Part shown: piece by piece, positions 43,915-51,656 of the stretch
Layout: every line of letters begins with the position of its first letter
Numbering within the stretch: position 1 is the stretch's first letter
NCBI GenBank assembly: GCA_040757715.1
Contig: JBFLWS010000008.1
Span: 1-64,000, forward strand
Source of the DNA: CAIMFV01 sp040757715
GTDB taxonomy: Bacteria > Pseudomonadota > Alphaproteobacteria > Caulobacterales > Caulobacteraceae
Length of the DNA: 64,000 bases
Direction of reading: 5' to 3'
Translations under genes and position numbers: made by a program
The notes under the pieces: generated by a model
Database searches by the model: none
What the model was told of the DNA's origin: nothing
Seen by the model: the letters and a program-made list of their open reading frames with translations, nothing else

Positions 43915-45003
43915 ATGACTGACTTGGTTCGCTACGGCATCGTCGGCACGGGACTGATGGCCAACGAGCACCTGCGCAATCTGGCTCTGACGCCAGGCGC
44001 GGTGGTGACAGCCTTGGCCGATCCGGTGGACTCGTCGCTTGCGGCCGCCAAGGCCACGCTCGGCGAGGCCGCGGACGGAGTGACAACCTTCGGCAACAGC
44101 GCGGAACTGGCGGCCAGTGGGCTCGTCGATGCGGTGATTGTGGCCAGTCCGAACTTCACGCACCGGCGCGTGCTGGAGCCCCTGTTCGACCAAGGCGTGG
44201 CCATCCTGTGCGAAAAGCCATTGGCGACGACGTTGGAGGACGCCCACTGGGTGGCCATGCGCGCCGCCCAAAGCTCCGCGCCGTTTTGGACCGCAATGGA
44301 ATATCGCTACGCGCCGCCGGTCGCGGCGTTCATCAGCCAAGTGCATGAGGGCCGGGTTGGCGCGCTGCGAATGCTGTCAATCCGTGAGCACCGCTTTCCA
44401 TTCCTGAGGAAGATAGGCGACTGGAATCGGTTTGCCGAGAACACCGGCGGCACCATGGTGGAAAAGTGCTGCCACTTCTTCGACCTGATGCGCCTGATCG
44501 TGGGCGCAGAGCCGGTGCGCGTGTACTGCTCCGGGGCGATGGACGTGAACCATCGCGACGAGCGCTACGATGGGCGAAGGCCCGATATCATCGACAACAG
44601 CTACACCATCGTCGACTTCGCCAACGGCGTGCGCGCGATGCTGGATTTGTGCATGTTCGCCGAAGGCGCGGCCAACCAGGAGGAGATCGCCGCTGTCGGC
44701 GACGCCGCTCGGCTGGAGGTGTTCATTCCGGAAGCTGCGGTGGTGTTCTCGCCACGCGTGGGACTGTTCAGTCCGAAGCGGGTCGAGCGCCAGATCGTCG
44801 AGACCGATGCGGCGGCGCTCAAGGCCGGCAGCCATCATGGGTCCACCTACTACCAGCACCTCCGGTTCATCGCGGCGGTGCGCGGCGAAGGCCTCGTGGA
44901 GGTCACCGCGACCGATGGCTTGGCCGCCGTCGCCATGGGCCTCGCGGCGGAGATGAGCGCCGCCGAGAAGCGGGCGGTTGAGATGACCGAATTAGGCTTC
45001 TGA
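43915..45003 (+). CDS. Gfo/Idh/MocA-family oxidoreductase, substrate unknown
   Basis: An NAD(P)-dependent sugar-type oxidoreductase of 362 residues. A Rossmann motif (YGIVGTGLMANEHL, 7-20), the catalytic-lysine motif CEKPLATT (Glu100-Lys101-Pro102) and TGGTMVEKCCHFFDLMRLI in the substrate domain are visible. It resembles inositol/sugar dehydrogenases but I cannot assign a substrate. It lies 232 nt after the galactose dehydrogenase in the same direction. The gap carries no recognisable gene, so separate transcription is possible. Confidence 0.85.
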   Translation: MTDLVRYGIVGTGLMANEHLRNLALTPGAVVTALADPVDSSLAAAKATLGEAADGVTTFGNSAELAASGLVDAVIVASPNFTHRRVLEPLFDQGVAILCEKPLATTLEDAHWVAMRAAQSSAPFWTAMEYRYAPPVAAFISQVHEGRVGALRMLSIREHRFPFLRKIGDWNRFAENTGGTMVEKCCHFFDLMRLIVGAEPVRVYCSGAMDVNHRDERYDGRRPDIIDNSYTIVDFANGVRAMLDLCMFAEGAANQEEIAAVGDAARLEVFIPEAAVVFSPRVGLFSPKRVERQIVETDAAALKAGSHHGSTYYQHLRFIAAVRGEGLVEVTATDGLAAVAMGLAAEMSAAEKRAVEMTELGF

Positions 45004-45064
45004 GGCCTGACAAGATGGCTCGTCGAGTCCACCATGTCCCCTCCCCGGCTTCAGATGGCTCGGG

Positions 45065-45991
45065 TCAGGCCAGTGCGGGTTCGGCCGGCTCGACCCAGGA
45101 CATGCCCTCGCGGCCGTGCAGGAAACCGTTCACATAAGGCGTCGCTCCGGTCAGGTCGCGAAGCTGCGCCAAGGCCTCATCCGGCGCGAGGCGACCCGTC
45201 AGGACGGCCCGATAAATCCCCGCCGTCGCCACCATGTCGATGGCTTGCGGCGAAAGGCGAAAAGCTCCGACGCCCATGGCGCGCAGGTCCGTCAGTTCAT
45301 TGAGCAACACCCCGTGCCCCACCGACAGGGTCTGGACCCCATTGATGGTGAGGATCGGCTGGCCGTCCACCGTCTCGGCCGGCATGCCGTCGGGATCAAG
45401 CCCGCAGACGAACTGACAACCGTCCTTAGTCAGGCCGTGCGAGCGCGCATGGTAGCAGCGCATGGCCACCGACAGCGGCTGCTTGCCGAACACCTGCACC
45501 TCCAGCTCGACCCCAGCCCCGCCATCAGCCAGCACACGCAAGGTCCGGGCTGAGGCCTCCACTGGAACCACGATGCGCACCGCGCCATTGCGGACGAGGT
45601 AGTCTCGCGTTCCCTCATTGAACACATTGACATAGGGGCCGACCACATGGGGCCGTCCGCCGAGCAATTGCAGACAGGCGACATCGTTAGCTTCCACCAA
45701 GGCGCCGCTGGCGGCCACCGCTTCGATCTCCGCGCGCTCCGCATCAGTGGTCACCAGAGCCAGGGTCGAAACGACGACCTGCTTGCCCGCCGCCTGCAGC
45801 CGCGCCGTCACCTCCTCGATATGGGGCGCAAAAAAGGGCTCGCGCTTGTGGCACACGACTTCGCCCAGATAGACGCAATCCACATCGGCTTCGTCGGCGA
45901 TGCGGAAATAGAAGTCGCGCCGCTGCGCCTTCGGCCAATGAAACAGCAACGGCCCAAGGGTTAGTTGGCTGGCGGGGAATGCGGTGCTCAT
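45065..45991 (-). CDS. ubiV: UbiV, U32-family protein of anaerobic ubiquinone synthesis
   Basis: Works with UbiU and UbiT in oxygen-independent hydroxylation of the ubiquinone ring. The 308-residue U32 protein carries Cys39 (DCVYLG), Cys179 (MRCYHARSHG), Cys192 and Cys196 (DGCQFVC). These match the four iron-sulphur ligands described for E. coli UbiV almost position for position. Its ATG overlaps the ubiU stop (ATGA). Last gene of ubiT-ubiU-ubiV. Confidence 0.92.
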   Translation of the reverse strand: MSTAFPASQLTLGPLLFHWPKAQRRDFYFRIADEADVDCVYLGEVVCHKREPFFAPHIEEVTARLQAAGKQVVVSTLALVTTDAERAEIEAVAASGALVEANDVACLQLLGGRPHVVGPYVNVFNEGTRDYLVRNGAVRIVVPVEASARTLRVLADGGAGVELEVQVFGKQPLSVAMRCYHARSHGLTKDGCQFVCGLDPDGMPAETVDGQPILTINGVQTLSVGHGVLLNELTDLRAMGVGAFRLSPQAIDMVATAGIYRAVLTGRLAPDEALAQLRDLTGATPYVNGFLHGREGMSWVEPAEPALA

Positions 45992-46983
45992 CGCCAGCCC
46001 TTCTTGTAGGCGCCTTCGGTCTGTCGTCCGCCTTCGGCTATGGCGTGCAGTCCGTGGTCCCGCGGCGGCGGCTTGCCGGCCGCCAGGGCGTCCAGGGTGC
46101 GCCGGAACGCGGTCACCACCTGCTCCACATAGGCGCGGCTGCGCTGGCGTCCCTCGATCTTCAGCGCCGTCACGCCGGCAGACTTGAGTTGCGGAAGGAT
46201 ATCGATGGCGTTGAGGCCGATCGGCTCCTCGAACAGATAGGAGGCTTGCCCCTGGGTGACGTAGCGGCCTTTGCAGGGGGTGGGATAGGCGGCGGGCTCA
46301 CCCTCAGCGATGCGATTGAGGGTCACCCCCCCGAGGCAGGACTCCACGCAGTCGTCCCGCTTGCGATAGGAAACGTGGCTTGCCGGCGCGCAGGCGCCCT
46401 CGCTGGTGGGCGACAGGCCGGTCATATAGGACGACAGAAAGCAGCGCCCCTCCGACATGGGGCCGACACTGCCAAAGGCGAACACTTCGGTTTCAATGCC
46501 GATTTCGTCCACCAAAGCCTTGACCTCGGCGATGGACAGGACCCGCGGCAGCACCACTCGCTTCACGTCGAAGCGCTCCCGGTAGAAGGCGATGGACAGG
46601 GCGTTGGCCGCAGACGCCTGCACCGAGAGGTGCCGCCTCAGGTCAGGATGGCGCTCTGCGGCATAGTCCAGGAGGCCGATATCGGCCATGATCACAGCGT
46701 CCACCTTGGCCGCGGCGGCGTTGTCGACCGCCCGTCGCCAGGGCTCGCCGCCCCCGGCGGAAGGAAAGGTGTTGATCGCCGCCAGCACTTTGCGCCCGCG
46801 AGCGTGGGCGTAGGCCACGCCCTCCGCCATCTCATCCGGATCGAAATTCAGACCGGGATAGTTGCGAGCATTGGTGCCGTCTCTGAAGCCGCAATAGACC
46901 GTGTCAGCGCCGGCATCGATGGCCACGCGAAGCGCGGCGGGATTGCCGGCGGGGCACACCAGTTCCAAATAGGATTCGCTCAC
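45988..46983 (-). CDS. ubiU: UbiU, U32-family protein of anaerobic ubiquinone synthesis
   Basis: Partner of UbiV, about 331 residues. Start GTG at 46983 overlaps the ubiT stop (GTGA) and gives the family N-terminus SESYLELVCPAGN. U32 hallmarks are VYCGFRDGTNARN and EGRCFLSSYMTG. Cysteines near the cluster site are Cys181 (EGRC), Cys198 (EGAC), Cys212, Cys216 and Cys237 (PTPCKGRYV). The E. coli-type ligand seven residues before EGRC appears to be Gly here. The cluster may therefore use Cys212 or Cys216 instead. The operon suggests respiration under low oxygen. Confidence 0.9.
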   Translation of the reverse strand: MSESYLELVCPAGNPAALRVAIDAGADTVYCGFRDGTNARNYPGLNFDPDEMAEGVAYAHARGRKVLAAINTFPSAGGGEPWRRAVDNAAAAKVDAVIMADIGLLDYAAERHPDLRRHLSVQASAANALSIAFYRERFDVKRVVLPRVLSIAEVKALVDEIGIETEVFAFGSVGPMSEGRCFLSSYMTGLSPTSEGACAPASHVSYRKRDDCVESCLGGVTLNRIAEGEPAAYPTPCKGRYVTQGQASYLFEEPIGLNAIDILPQLKSAGVTALKIEGRQRSRAYVEQVVTAFRRTLDALAAGKPPPRDHGLHAIAEGGRQTEGAYKKGWR

Positions 46984-47651
46984 GGCTTGGCCGCCGCCAC
47001 GCGGCGCGCCCGCGCCTCGAACTTCGCCAGACGCGCTTTCAGCGCCTGCAATTCCGTCCGCAAGGACTCGCATTCTGCGGCGAGATCGCGGTCCGCCTCG
47101 TGTTCCCTGTGCAGATCAGCGTGCAGCCGGGCCAAGGTCCCCCGACCGCGCTGCACCAGCCCGTCCACTACTGCCACCGTTCGCTCGATGGGCGCAGCCA
47201 GGGGCCCGCCAAAGGCTGCGATATCGTCCAGGAGATTAATCTCCTCGCGATCCAGCGTGTTCCGCAGCCCCACGACAACCGAAGTGTCGCCGGTGATCTC
47301 AAGATCGCGGGTGAAGAACAGGGTGTCGCTGTCGATGCGACCTTCCAACAGGCTGATCAGGGTCTCGAGATCGCCGCGCACCTTGGCGTCAGCCTGCACC
47401 TCTGCTGCGCCTGCGAGGGCTAAAGAGGCGGGTCCTTGGCCATAGCGCAGGACGAACCGATGCGGCAGATCGATCACCTCCACCAGAATGGTCGTCGCTG
47501 CGAGACGCTCGAGATTGTCGAACAGTCTCGGATGGCGCGCGCGCATCTTGTTCATCAGAACAGTGATCATCGCCCCGAGCACGGGCGGCGGGGTCGCGCG
47601 CACGGCGCGTCTGGCGAACGATACGGGTATGCGGACGGGTTGCGTCGTCAT
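46980..47651 (-). CDS. ubiT: UbiT, SCP2-domain lipid-binding protein
   Basis: An SCP2-type lipid-binding accessory protein needed for anaerobic ubiquinone synthesis, 223 residues. The SCP2 fold spans about 25-165 (FVLRYGQGPASLAL, VRGDLETLISLLEGRIDSDTLFFTRDLEITGD, a strong family signature). The C-terminal ~50 residues are charged and heptad-like (ADRDLAAECESLRTELQALK), a probable coiled coil longer than in E. coli UbiT. ATG 47651 gives the family-length N-terminus. An FNR/FixK-type box lies 57-70 nt upstream. Confidence 0.88.
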   Translation of the reverse strand: MTTQPVRIPVSFARRAVRATPPPVLGAMITVLMNKMRARHPRLFDNLERLAATTILVEVIDLPHRFVLRYGQGPASLALAGAAEVQADAKVRGDLETLISLLEGRIDSDTLFFTRDLEITGDTSVVVGLRNTLDREEINLLDDIAAFGGPLAAPIERTVAVVDGLVQRGRGTLARLHADLHREHEADRDLAAECESLRTELQALKARLAKFEARARRVAAAKP

Positions 47652-47707
47652 GGGATCGCTCGCACCTTCGGAATACAGCTGCCTCGCGCGCGTCGCCAAG
47701 GCCCGCA

Positions 47708-47721
47708 TTGACCTTGCTCAA
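47708..47721. promoter_or_regulatory. FNR/FixK-type box upstream of ubiTUV
   Basis: TTGACCTTGCTCAA has perfect TTGA-N6-TCAA half-sites, centred about 63 nt upstream of the ubiT ATG. Anaerobic activation of ubiTUV by FNR-type regulators is known in other proteobacteria. Confidence 0.55.
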
Positions 47722-47889
47722 GGGCGCAGAGCGAAGGCCGCGAGCCTTGCTTTCTCGACACTGCACCGCCAACTTTACAACATGTCCGAAGGGGAAATTC
47801 AGACTGCCGCTAGGCGTGCGTTCCACCGTCGACGCGATCCGCATCGCGTTCGAAGCCGGCTTTTGATCAGAGCATCATGTCCGTCAAAG

Positions 47890-47917
47890 TGATCCTTCGA
47901 ACCCTCCGCTTCGTACC
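47890..47917 (+). promoter_or_regulatory. ECF (RpoE/ChrR-type) promoter of the sigma factor gene
   Basis: The -35 TGATCC (47890-47895), a 16-nt spacer and the -10 CGTACC (47912-47917) fit the TGATCC...CGTA pattern of singlet-oxygen RpoE promoters. The -10 ends 27 nt before the ATG of the sigma gene, implying autoregulation. Confidence 0.5.
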
Positions 47918-47944
47918 AACGGGGCAAGACAGGAAGGGTTCAGC

Positions 47945-48553
47945 ATGGCCGCCAGCATCACGGCGCTTCGACGAGGGACGCGAGTGAGCGACGACCTGTC
48001 GAGCGTCCGCGCCCTGGACGCGCCGCAAGCCTGGATGCAGGCCATCGCCGCGCATCGCGATCGCGCCGCCTTCGCCGCGCTGCATCGCCACTTTGCGCCG
48101 AGACTGGCGAGCTTTCTGGCGCGCAGCGGCGGGCCGACGGACGTTGAGGAGCTGGTGCAGGAGACCATGCTGACGGTGTGGCGCAAGGCCGACAGCTACA
48201 ATCCCGCCCAGGCGGGCGTGGCCACCTGGATCTTCACCATCGCCCGCAATCTGCGCATCGACGCCCTGCGCCGGGCCGGTCGCGCCCGCCCGCCAGAGCC
48301 GGGGCCGCTCGACGATGTAGACGACGCCGCGGACGGCGAGGCCCTCATGTTGGCGGGAGAGCGCGAGGCGCTGGTGCGCCAGGCGCTCGGACAACTGCCG
48401 CCGGAACAGGCCGAGGTGGTGCGCTTGACCTATTTCACTGAACAGACCCAGGCGGAAATTTCGCGGCGACTCGGCGTTCCTCTGGGAACGGTGAAGTCCC
48501 GTCTGCGGCTGGCCGCCAAGCGGCTGAGCGTGCTTTTGGAGCCCGGTCGATGA
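47945..48553 (+). CDS. rpoE: RpoE-type ECF sigma factor (ChrR-controlled, ECF11 type)
   Basis: A 202-residue sigma-70-family factor. Region 2 is at about 40-105 (VEELVQETMLTVWRKADSYNP, WIFTIARNLRIDALRR). Region 4 is at about 140-195 (LPPEQAEVVRLTYFTEQTQ, LGVPLGTVKSRLRLA). AGGAAGGG precedes ATG 47945. The stop overlaps the anti-sigma start (ATGA). By analogy with Rhodobacter RpoE it should activate genes against singlet oxygen; matching promoters lie at the adjacent operons. Confidence 0.92.
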   Translation: MAASITALRRGTRVSDDLSSVRALDAPQAWMQAIAAHRDRAAFAALHRHFAPRLASFLARSGGPTDVEELVQETMLTVWRKADSYNPAQAGVATWIFTIARNLRIDALRRAGRARPPEPGPLDDVDDAADGEALMLAGEREALVRQALGQLPPEQAEVVRLTYFTEQTQAEISRRLGVPLGTVKSRLRLAAKRLSVLLEPGR

Positions 48554-49209
48554 CCCCGCACCACCACCCGTCCGACGACACCTTAATGGCCTACGCCGCC
48601 GGCGCGCTGTCCGCTGGTCCACGACTTGTCGTGTCGGTGCACCTGTCCGCCTGCGCACATTGTCGCGAAGCCGTGCGCGCCTTCGAAGCCGTGGGTGGCG
48701 CCTTGCTGGACTCCGCGCCGCCAGCGGCGATGGCTGACGACGCGTTGGAGCGCCTGCTCGCCCGCATCGACGCCGAGGCTGGGCTGGCGCAGGTCGTGCC
48801 CCTGCCCTCCGCCCGCCCGCGGGCGCCGACAACGCCGGACGGCATTCCCCTGCCCGCCGCCCTCGCCCGTCACAGCATCAGCCCCTGGCGAAAGCTGCCG
48901 GATCTGCAGTGGGCCCGCGTGATATTGGCCGACGCGCCGGACGCCAATGTCATCCTGCTGCGCATCCCAGCCGGCAAGCCTGCGCCGCGACACAGCCACA
49001 CCGGGCGCGAGTTCACCCAGGTGGTCTATGGCGGTTTTTCGGATGGGCGCGACCACTATGGCCTGGGCGATCTGACCGAGGCCGATCAGCACGTGGATCA
49101 CCAGCCCCTGGTGGACGCCGAGGGCGAGTGCATCTGCCTAGCTGCGGTGGAGGGCCGCCTGCGCATCCACGGCGTGGGTCGGTTGCTGCAGCCCTTTATC
49201 GGCCTTTAG
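48550..49209 (+). CDS. chrR: ChrR-type anti-sigma factor (zinc-binding ASD plus cupin domain)
   Basis: Holds the ECF sigma factor inactive until singlet oxygen or a related signal. The 219-residue protein has an N-terminal zinc anti-sigma domain with His6, His31, Cys35 and Cys38 (HLSACAHC), the same positions as Rhodobacter ChrR. Its C-terminal cupin domain carries His148, His150, Glu154 and His184 (PRHSHTGREFTQVV and the later DQHVDHQ). All expected metal ligands are therefore present. The gene overlaps rpoE by 4 nt, and its 3' end overlaps the converging DUF2177 gene by 14 nt. Confidence 0.93.
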   Translation: MTPHHHPSDDTLMAYAAGALSAGPRLVVSVHLSACAHCREAVRAFEAVGGALLDSAPPAAMADDALERLLARIDAEAGLAQVVPLPSARPRAPTTPDGIPLPAALARHSISPWRKLPDLQWARVILADAPDANVILLRIPAGKPAPRHSHTGREFTQVVYGGFSDGRDHYGLGDLTEADQHVDHQPLVDAEGECICLAAVEGRLRIHGVGRLLQPFIGL

Positions 49210-49597
49210 AGAGGACCGCGGTCGCAATGGCCGCGGCGATCGCCGAAGCAAGCGTCCCCCAGGCCATGTCCACCGCCGACAACAGGCTCGGCCATGCTTT
49301 CAGCGTCGCCTGGTTGGTGAGGTCGTAGGTGGCGTAGGCCATGAGACCTAGACCCGCGCCGCGCGCGAGCCCGGCGCGCCAACCGCCCCGCTCCAGTGCG
49401 GGTCCCACGGCCAGCAGGGCGAGCCCGCCGGTGTAGATCAGGTAGAACAGCAGCGCCGGCTCGCCTCGAAAACCGGCCAGGGCCATGTCGCCCATCTGCG
49501 GCCGGTAGAAGCTATCGCCCATGCGCGACAACCAGACGAAGTCCAGGGCGATGAAGGCGGCCGCGACAATGAGCCAGCTCAGCGCGAAGCGTTTCAT
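49196..49597 (-). CDS. DUF2177 membrane protein
   Basis: A 133-residue inner-membrane protein with four predicted helices (WLIVAAAFIALDFVWL; LLFYLIYTGGLALLAV; GLGLMAYATYDLTNQATL; MAWGTLASAIAAAIAT). The motif YATYDLTNQATL is characteristic of DUF2177. Its biochemical role is unknown. It is last in a four-gene leftward operon whose members all overlap by ATGA, together with the cyclopropane-synthase-like methyltransferase. This grouping is typical of ChrR-linked photooxidative-stress loci. Confidence 0.9.
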   Translation of the reverse strand: MKRFALSWLIVAAAFIALDFVWLSRMGDSFYRPQMGDMALAGFRGEPALLFYLIYTGGLALLAVGPALERGGWRAGLARGAGLGLMAYATYDLTNQATLKAWPSLLSAVDMAWGTLASAIAAAIATAVLSKGR

Positions 49598-50862
49598 GCG
49601 ATCGCTCCTTGAGGGTCAGGCGCGCTCAAGCCCGGCGCGTGGGAGAGGCTGTAGAGCCCGACGTCGATCAGCCCTTCGCGGAAACCCGCTTCGCAATAGG
49701 CCAGGTAATAGTCCCACAGACGGCGGAAGCGCTCGTCGAAGCCGAGCGCGGCGATCTCGGACCAGGCGCCGTGGAAGCGATGACGCCATTCGGCCAGGGT
49801 GTCGGCATAGCAAAGGCCGAAGGTCTCGCTCGCCGTGATCCGCAGGCCCGCGGCCTCCGCGGCCTTGCTGAAGGCGGAGGTGGACGGCAGGAACCCGCCC
49901 GGGAAGATGTGCTTCTGGATGAAGTCCGTGTCGCGCCGATAGCTCTCATAGTGCGCGTCGGCGATGGTGATCACCTGCAACACCGCGCGGCCGCCGCGGC
50001 GCAGCCGCTCGGCGAGGGTCCTGAAATAAACGGGCCACCAGGCCTCTCCCACCGCCTCGAACATCTCGATGGAGACGATGCGATCGAATTGGCCGTCCAC
50101 GTCGCGATAGTCCTGCAGACGCAGGTCGACCTGTCCATCGACAGCCGCTGTCTGCACCGCCTCCTTGCCCCAGGCCAGCTGCGCCGGCGACAGGGTGACG
50201 CCCGTGACCCGCGCGCCAGCGGCTTGCGCCAGATGGATGGCCAAGGCGCCCCAGCCGCAGCCGATCTCCAGCACCTCGTGGCCCGGCGACAGATCGAGAA
50301 GCTCGGCGATGCGGCGCAGCTTGGCGTTCTGCGCGGCTTCCAGCGAGCGCGCCTCAGCGTCCCAGATCGCCGAGGAATAGAGCATGGTCCGATCAAGCCA
50401 GCGGCGATAGAACTCATTGCCGAGGTCGTAGTGGGCCATGATGTTGCGCCGCGATCCCGAGCGCGAATTGTCCCGCGACACGTGCCGCCAGATCGCCGGC
50501 AGACGGGCGAGGCTGGCGCCGCGCGCCACGGACCGCAGTTGCTCCATATTGCCGGCCAGCAGCTGCAACAGCGCCACGATATCCGGGCTCGACCAGTCGC
50601 CGTCCACCCGCGCCTCGCCAAAACCGATGTCGCCGCCGAGCGCCAGGCGCCGCACGGCGCGCCAGCTGTGCAGCTTCAGGGTCGCCTCTGGTCCTGAGGC
50701 CGCAGCCCGCCGCGTGAGCACGACGCCGGTGGGCGTCTCCACATGCAAGACGCCACAGGCGAGCGGCGGCAGCACGCGCTCAAGCCATCGCTGTGACAAG
50801 TGACGACGCGCCTCCTTGGGCGTGGCCGATAGCTCGCGCGAGGCAGACTCCGCACGGTTCAT
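49594..50862 (-). CDS. Cyclopropane-fatty-acyl-phospholipid synthase-family methyltransferase
   Basis: A SAM-dependent methyltransferase of 422 residues acting on unsaturated acyl chains of phospholipids. The N-terminal lipid-binding-like region (about 60-130) precedes the methyltransferase fold, with HYDLGNEFYRRWLD (144-157), motif I VLEIGCGWGALA (197-208), and EMFEAVGEAWW. In Rhodobacter, an RpoE-regulated homologue of this family takes part in furan/methylated fatty acid synthesis during singlet-oxygen stress. Either a cyclopropane or a methylated product is therefore possible. It overlaps DUF1365 upstream and DUF2177 downstream by 4 nt. Confidence 0.92.
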   Translation of the reverse strand: MNRAESASRELSATPKEARRHLSQRWLERVLPPLACGVLHVETPTGVVLTRRAAASGPEATLKLHSWRAVRRLALGGDIGFGEARVDGDWSSPDIVALLQLLAGNMEQLRSVARGASLARLPAIWRHVSRDNSRSGSRRNIMAHYDLGNEFYRRWLDRTMLYSSAIWDAEARSLEAAQNAKLRRIAELLDLSPGHEVLEIGCGWGALAIHLAQAAGARVTGVTLSPAQLAWGKEAVQTAAVDGQVDLRLQDYRDVDGQFDRIVSIEMFEAVGEAWWPVYFRTLAERLRRGGRAVLQVITIADAHYESYRRDTDFIQKHIFPGGFLPSTSAFSKAAEAAGLRITASETFGLCYADTLAEWRHRFHGAWSEIAALGFDERFRRLWDYYLAYCEAGFREGLIDVGLYSLSHAPGLSAPDPQGAIA

Positions 50863-51656
50863 GGGCGATGCTCCAACCGTAAGGCGGCTGGGCGCGCGAC
50901 TGTGACGGGGGCGCTAGACGGCGCTGGCTTCACCCGTAGCTTCACCCCCTTCAGCCAGAGTTTCAGCGCTTCCCAGTGGATGCCGCCCAGCACGGCGAGC
51001 GCCTGCAGCGGCGCGGCGAGCGCAAGGCCAAGCAAAGCGCGGTCTGTGAGCGTTTGACGGGCCGCCACATGGTGCGCGGACAGGATCAGGCCCACCGCGT
51101 CGTCCACCTCGATCTGCAGCGCGAAGTGCTCGCCGGGCGCCCGCACCCTGAACCGATAGGTGAGGTTCATGTCCATGAACGGCGAGACGAAGAAGTCCTT
51201 GCCGCAAGCCTGGCGGATGACTCCGTCTTCGTCGGCGATCGCCGGGATCAGGTAGGCGTGACGCTCGCCGAAGGTGTTGTCGACCTCCCAGAGAATGGCG
51301 GCGATGTCGCCACTGCGATGGTGACAGAAATAGATCGAGAGCGGGTTGAAGGCCTGGCCCAGCACTCTGGGCATGGTGAAGAGGCGGATGGGGCCGTCGG
51401 CCGCCAGACCGGCCTCGCGCAGTTGGCTGCGCACGTCCGTCCGCAGATCGCCGCTGCCCGCGCCGCGATCGCGCTGGCGAAAGGCGACGAGGTTGAACCG
51501 ATCCAGCGAGAACCATCGAAGTTGACGGTCGAGCGCCTCCATCTCGTCGAGGTCTATGATCATGGACCAGATGCGATAGGTCAGCCGGTGCTCGCGCGGC
51601 CGACGTCGATGGTGGGTGACGACGCCCGGATAGAGGGCTGAGGCGAACGCGCTCAT
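50859..51656 (-). CDS. DUF1365 protein
   Basis: A 265-residue protein with DUF1365 signatures: SALYPGVVTHHRRRP at the N-terminus, FNPLSIYFCHH (about 104-114), LWEVDNTFGERHAY and KDFFVSPFMDM. Function is unknown. It nearly always lies between an FAD amine-oxidase-like gene and a cyclopropane-synthase-like gene, as here, so a role in modifying membrane fatty acids is inferred. ATGA overlaps occur at both ends. Confidence 0.9.
   Translation of the reverse strand: MSAFASALYPGVVTHHRRRPREHRLTYRIWSMIIDLDEMEALDRQLRWFSLDRFNLVAFRQRDRGAGSGDLRTDVRSQLREAGLAADGPIRLFTMPRVLGQAFNPLSIYFCHHRSGDIAAILWEVDNTFGERHAYLIPAIADEDGVIRQACGKDFFVSPFMDMNLTYRFRVRAPGEHFALQIEVDDAVGLILSAHHVAARQTLTDRALLGLALAAPLQALAVLGGIHWEALKLWLKGVKLRVKPAPSSAPVTVARPAALRLEHRP

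Noticed and set aside
45979..47445. 488-codon plus-strand frame across ubiU and ubiT
   Set aside because: Antisense to ubiU and ubiT, which have clear family motifs and coupled starts.
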